Positions 61,905-64,000 of a DNA stretch of 64,000 nucleotides are shown here, in pieces (the stretch's first letter is position 1; each line of letters opens with the position of its first letter). The notes under the pieces are model-generated. The model was not told the origin of the DNA. It made no database searches and saw nothing but the letters and a program-made list of their open reading frames with translations. This DNA comes from Candidatus Methylomirabilis lanthanidiphila (GTDB taxonomy: Bacteria > Methylomirabilota > Methylomirabilia > Methylomirabilales > Methylomirabilaceae): NCBI GenBank assembly GCA_902196205.1, contig CABIKM010000015.1, positions 1 to 64,000 on the forward strand, in the 5' to 3' direction. Both the position numbers and the translations under genes were made by a program.

Positions 61905-62204
61905 ATGACAGTCGACCGTCTCCGCGTACAACGCATCAAAGCACTGGCTATTGTCCTGGTCCTGTCGCTGGTTGCGTTCGAAACGGCGCGATACTCGGCA
62001 CACCATCTCAGTCATCTCAACCAACCGATTCGATGCGCAGTGGCGACGGCCTCTGCGCATCTGGCCGGCATCGCCGTCACGTCCGCAGCCGTCGAGCAAC
62101 CTGCGCTACTTTATGAAATCATCTCAGAAGCCCGATCAATCAATCCCTCTACCCCCTGCTTCGGTCCCGCCACAGGACGCGCTCCTCCTCCTTTCACTGC
62201 CTAA
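61905..62204 (+). CDS. Small exported protein after copD
   Basis: 99 residues starting ATG 61905, 9 bases after copD. Membrane or signal helix (ALAIVLVLSLVAFETA), then SAHHLSHLNQPIRC and an Ala-rich stretch; C-terminal Pro-rich. Reminiscent of short uncharacterised proteins encoded next to copper genes. Its SD is weak (AGGCGAG), so co-translation with copD is likely. Confidence 0.5.
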   Translation: MTVDRLRVQRIKALAIVLVLSLVAFETARYSAHHLSHLNQPIRCAVATASAHLAGIAVTSAAVEQPALLYEIISEARSINPSTPCFGPATGRAPPPFTA

Positions 62205-62257
62205 GCCCCACGCGAATGTTCACAAAATGGCATCAGGCAGTCAGCACGTAGCCGTAG

Positions 62258-62283
62258 GTCGGGTTAGCGCAGCGTAACCCGAC
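62258..62283. repeat. Perfect 9-bp palindrome GTCGGGTTA-N8-TAACCCGAC
   Basis: A compact hairpin element GTCGGGTTA-GCGCAGCG-TAACCCGAC known as a dispersed intergenic palindrome in many bacteria. It comes 54 bases after the last metal gene and may also act as the transcript end, though there is no T-run. Confidence 0.65.
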
Positions 62284-62384
62284 AACTCGGCCACGGCGAA
62301 GGAAGTATCAGCGGCTGACCGCTGCATGCTGATCACTTGTACAGAATTACATTGACGAGTCATTTATTAGGAGGAGTGACCGCT

Positions 62385-62648
62385 ATGAATAAGTATTTAT
62401 TGCGCGTCGATGAAGCGGCGATGCTGCTGAGCGTCAGCCGATGGACCATTTATCGCTGGGTGCAGGAAGGCCGATTGGATGCGACCAAAATCGGAAAAGG
62501 CAGTCTCCGCATCTTTCAGACCTCTGTCGCCGGGCTGATCGAACAGAACCGGACCTGGGATGCCACACCCGGCGAAGACCGGTTGAACGTATCAGCCGCC
62601 AGACCGTCAGCGGGTGGAACGAGAGAGCTTCCCATGGCATCCGCGTAA
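62385..62648 (+). CDS. Helix-turn-helix (excisionase/MerR-type) DNA-binding protein
   Basis: 87 residues with an excellent SD (AGGAGG, 62,370-62,375) before ATG 62385. Residues 1-45 form a wHTH: LLRVDEAAMLLSVSRWTIYR then WVQEGRLDATKIGKGSLRI. This is the excisionase-family (HTH_17) domain found in phage/plasmid regulators and orphan transcription factors. The C-terminal 35 residues are polar and unstructured-looking. No integrase is nearby, so a recombination role is unlikely; it may regulate a neighbour. Confidence 0.75.
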   Translation: MNKYLLRVDEAAMLLSVSRWTIYRWVQEGRLDATKIGKGSLRIFQTSVAGLIEQNRTWDATPGEDRLNVSAARPSAGGTRELPMASA

Positions 62649-62807
62649 GAGTCGATAGACATCTCTGTCCGATAGAGGTTACATTGGTAATATACCCTGT
62701 AGCCGAGTCCTCTTACATCGCCCCGGCGGAGCTGATTCATAACTGTAATGAGTGCCACAAGACATTTAGACATTAACGACACCGGCGCATCTCCGGGTGA
62801 GTCGGCG

Positions 62808-63752
62808 ATGAAGCACGTGTTCGGCCCGGTCCCGTCGAGACGCCTGGGGCAGTCCCTCGGCATCGACCCGATCCCGTTCAAGACCTGCAATTGGAACTGT
62901 GTCTACTGCCAGCTCGGGCGCAGCACACCGATGACCAACGAACGGCGCGACTACGTTCCGCGAGAGGAAATTATCGCCGAGGTCAAAGACGCCCTCGCCG
63001 CTCATCGACCGGGCGAGATCGACTGGATCACGTTTGTGGGATCCGGAGAGCCGACGCTTCACGCCGGCCTGGGCATGATGATCAGGCACGTCAAAACCCT
63101 GACGGAGATCCCGGTTGCGGTGATCACAAACGGCTCGCTGCTGTATCGTCACGACGTCAGAGAAGAGCTTACGGCAGCCGATGCGGTGCTTCCCACCCTT
63201 GATGCGGGAACCGAATCCCTGTATCGTAGAATTAATCGCCCCTGGCCGGATCTGACCTTTGAACGTCTGGTCGACGGATTGATCGCCTTCCGGCAAAGGT
63301 TTTCCGGTAAACTGTGGATTGAGGTGATGTTGATCAAGGGCGTCAATGATACCGAGATGGCCTTGACAGACCTTGCGGCTGTCCTCCGTCGCATCGGGCC
63401 GGATGAGGTCCATATCAATCTGCCGATCCGCCCCCCGGCCGAATCGTGGGTGGCGCCGCCTGATCGGGAAGGGTTGGCTCGGGCCTCCGCCCTGCTGGGA
63501 GAGATCGCCCACGTGTTGATTCCCGCTGAGGGGGCGTTTGACCTGTCCGGCCATGACAATGTGGTCGATGCCGTTGTCGGCGTCATCATTCGGCATCCGA
63601 TACCGGAAGACGATCTTATCAAGACGTTGGATCGCTGGACGCGCGGACAGGTCGAACGGGCGCTCGCCGACCTGGCTGCCGGCGGTCGAGCTCAGGTCGT
63701 AACCCGCTATGGCAAGCGGTTCTGGAGCTATGTCGGAGCTCGCTATGCGTAA
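62808..63752 (+). CDS. Radical SAM protein (COG0731-like)
   Basis: 314 residues from ATG 62808; the N-terminus [20 protein letters not shown] is the family standard, so I reject an in-frame ATG at 62748. The [4Fe-4S] triad is CNWNCVYC (Cx3Cx2C). [14 protein letters not shown] is the SAM-binding GGE-type motif. [13 protein letters not shown] and [15 protein letters not shown] belong to the core. The C-terminus has a winged-helix-like [20 protein letters not shown]. The substrate is unknown. The last base is 45 bases before the ZIP-type gene, so they may be co-transcribed. Confidence 0.8.
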   Translation: MKHVFGPVPSRRLGQSLGIDPIPFKTCNWNCVYCQLGRSTPMTNERRDYVPREEIIAEVKDALAAHRPGEIDWITFVGSGEPTLHAGLGMMIRHVKTLTEIPVAVITNGSLLYRHDVREELTAADAVLPTLDAGTESLYRRINRPWPDLTFERLVDGLIAFRQRFSGKLWIEVMLIKGVNDTEMALTDLAAVLRRIGPDEVHINLPIRPPAESWVAPPDREGLARASALLGEIAHVLIPAEGAFDLSGHDNVVDAVVGVIIRHPIPEDDLIKTLDRWTRGQVERALADLAAGGRAQVVTRYGKRFWSYVGARYA

Positions 63753-63797
63753 GTACACGGACGTCCGGGCAGAACTAGTGATGCCCTCGATGTTCCC

Positions 63798-64000
63798 ATG
63801 ACGCTCCTATGGATTCTGACCTTTGCCGTATTGGGAAGCGTGGCAGGGGTTGCCGGTGCGGCGACGGTGCTGCTCTTTTCCGAAAAGACACTCGCCGCGC
63901 TGATTCCATACCTCGTCAGTTATGCCACCGGCACACTGCTCAGCGCGGCATTGCTCGGCTTGCTGCCCCACACCCTCGAACATCAGCCTGCGGAGATGAT
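63798..64000 (+). CDS. ZIP-family metal transporter, 5' part (cut by window end)
   Basis: ATG 63798 opens MTLLWILTFAVLGSVAGVAG, a first membrane helix, then FSEKTLAALIPYLVSYATGT and LLSAALLGLLPHTLEH. The LLxxLLPHTLE pattern is the TM2-TM3 metal-transport segment of ZIP proteins (usually LLP.A.E). The window ends after 67 residues, so integrity is unknown. It would import divalent metal such as Zn or Fe, opposite in purpose to the efflux genes upstream. Confidence 0.7.
   Translation, partial: MTLLWILTFAVLGSVAGVAGAATVLLFSEKTLAALIPYLVSYATGTLLSAALLGLLPHTLEHQPAEM

Noticed and set aside
1-64000. tRNA or rRNA genes
   Set aside because: I looked for T-loop motifs and rRNA landmarks on both strands by eye and saw none that form a convincing gene. 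Covariance-model searches could not be run.

Overview
The window reads as a GC-rich Gram-negative chromosome segment. It is dense in lipoproteins, an OprB-type porin, an Mla-type lipid transporter, RND efflux, a multihaem cytochrome and a quinol-type nitric oxide reductase. An NC10 (Methylomirabilota)-like host would fit the nitric oxide reductase and the general gene set, but this is inference: no rRNA or other lineage marker is present.

Layout. 0-1.4 kb: a gene tail, then a receiver domain read in frame into a glycine-zipper lipoprotein behind a sigma-54-like promoter. 1.6-5.1 kb: a PhnD/PhnC/PhnE/PhnE ABC importer. 5.1-8.3 kb: an accessory patch with a REP-associated transposase, three copies of its palindromic repeat, a DUF4189 gene between two of them, and gene relics. 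8.3-10.5 kb: qNOR on the minus strand. 11-15.3 kb: Mut7-C protein, a fused Fmt-RsmB and a PASTA-metallophosphoesterase fusion. 15.5-19.7 kb: DUF3313 and DUF4410 lipoproteins, a DUF3313 relic and an MscS channel. 19.9-23.5 kb: Mla-type transporter. 23.6-30.4 kb: GH63-like and GH13 enzymes, a lipoprotein and an OprB porin. 30.5-38.3 kb: three sulfatases. 38.3-42.3 kb: small exported proteins and an octahaem-HEAT-TPR cytochrome. 42.4-46.1 kb: patchwork pseudogenes, acetate kinase, and ruined glgP and glgX. 46.1-51.5 kb: phosphoketolase and transaldolase-phosphoglucose isomerase. 51.6-52.1 kb: a second patchwork. 52.2-62.2 kb: a CzcCBA efflux system and CopC/CopD copper genes interspersed with small His-containing exported proteins. 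62.3-64 kb: an excisionase-type HTH protein, a radical SAM protein and the start of a ZIP transporter.

Function. The sugar genes point to uptake and cleavage of an alpha-glucan or glucoside, then isomerisation and the phosphoketolase shunt to acetyl phosphate and acetate, giving ATP through acetate kinase. The glycogen phosphorylase and debranching genes of the same cluster are broken. The metal block handles divalent heavy metals and copper at the envelope.

The most unusual signal is a set of patchwork pseudogenes. At 42.4-43.6 kb, pieces of four different genes are joined end to end in one orientation: a DUF4410 lipoprotein, the CzcB adaptor, the GH63-like enzyme and the 27.8 kb lipoprotein. 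Intact relatives of all four lie in this window. Three of the patches align to those genes without indels over roughly 180, 190 and 380 bases, and most of the joins fall on short shared sequences. A second patchwork at 51.6 kb shares the same first ~105 bases but continues into other genes. Further relics of DUF3313, Mut7-C, MOSC, glgP and glgX show the same cut-and-join style. Serial deletion of a decayed duplicate of this region, or microhomology template switching, are the two explanations I would test.
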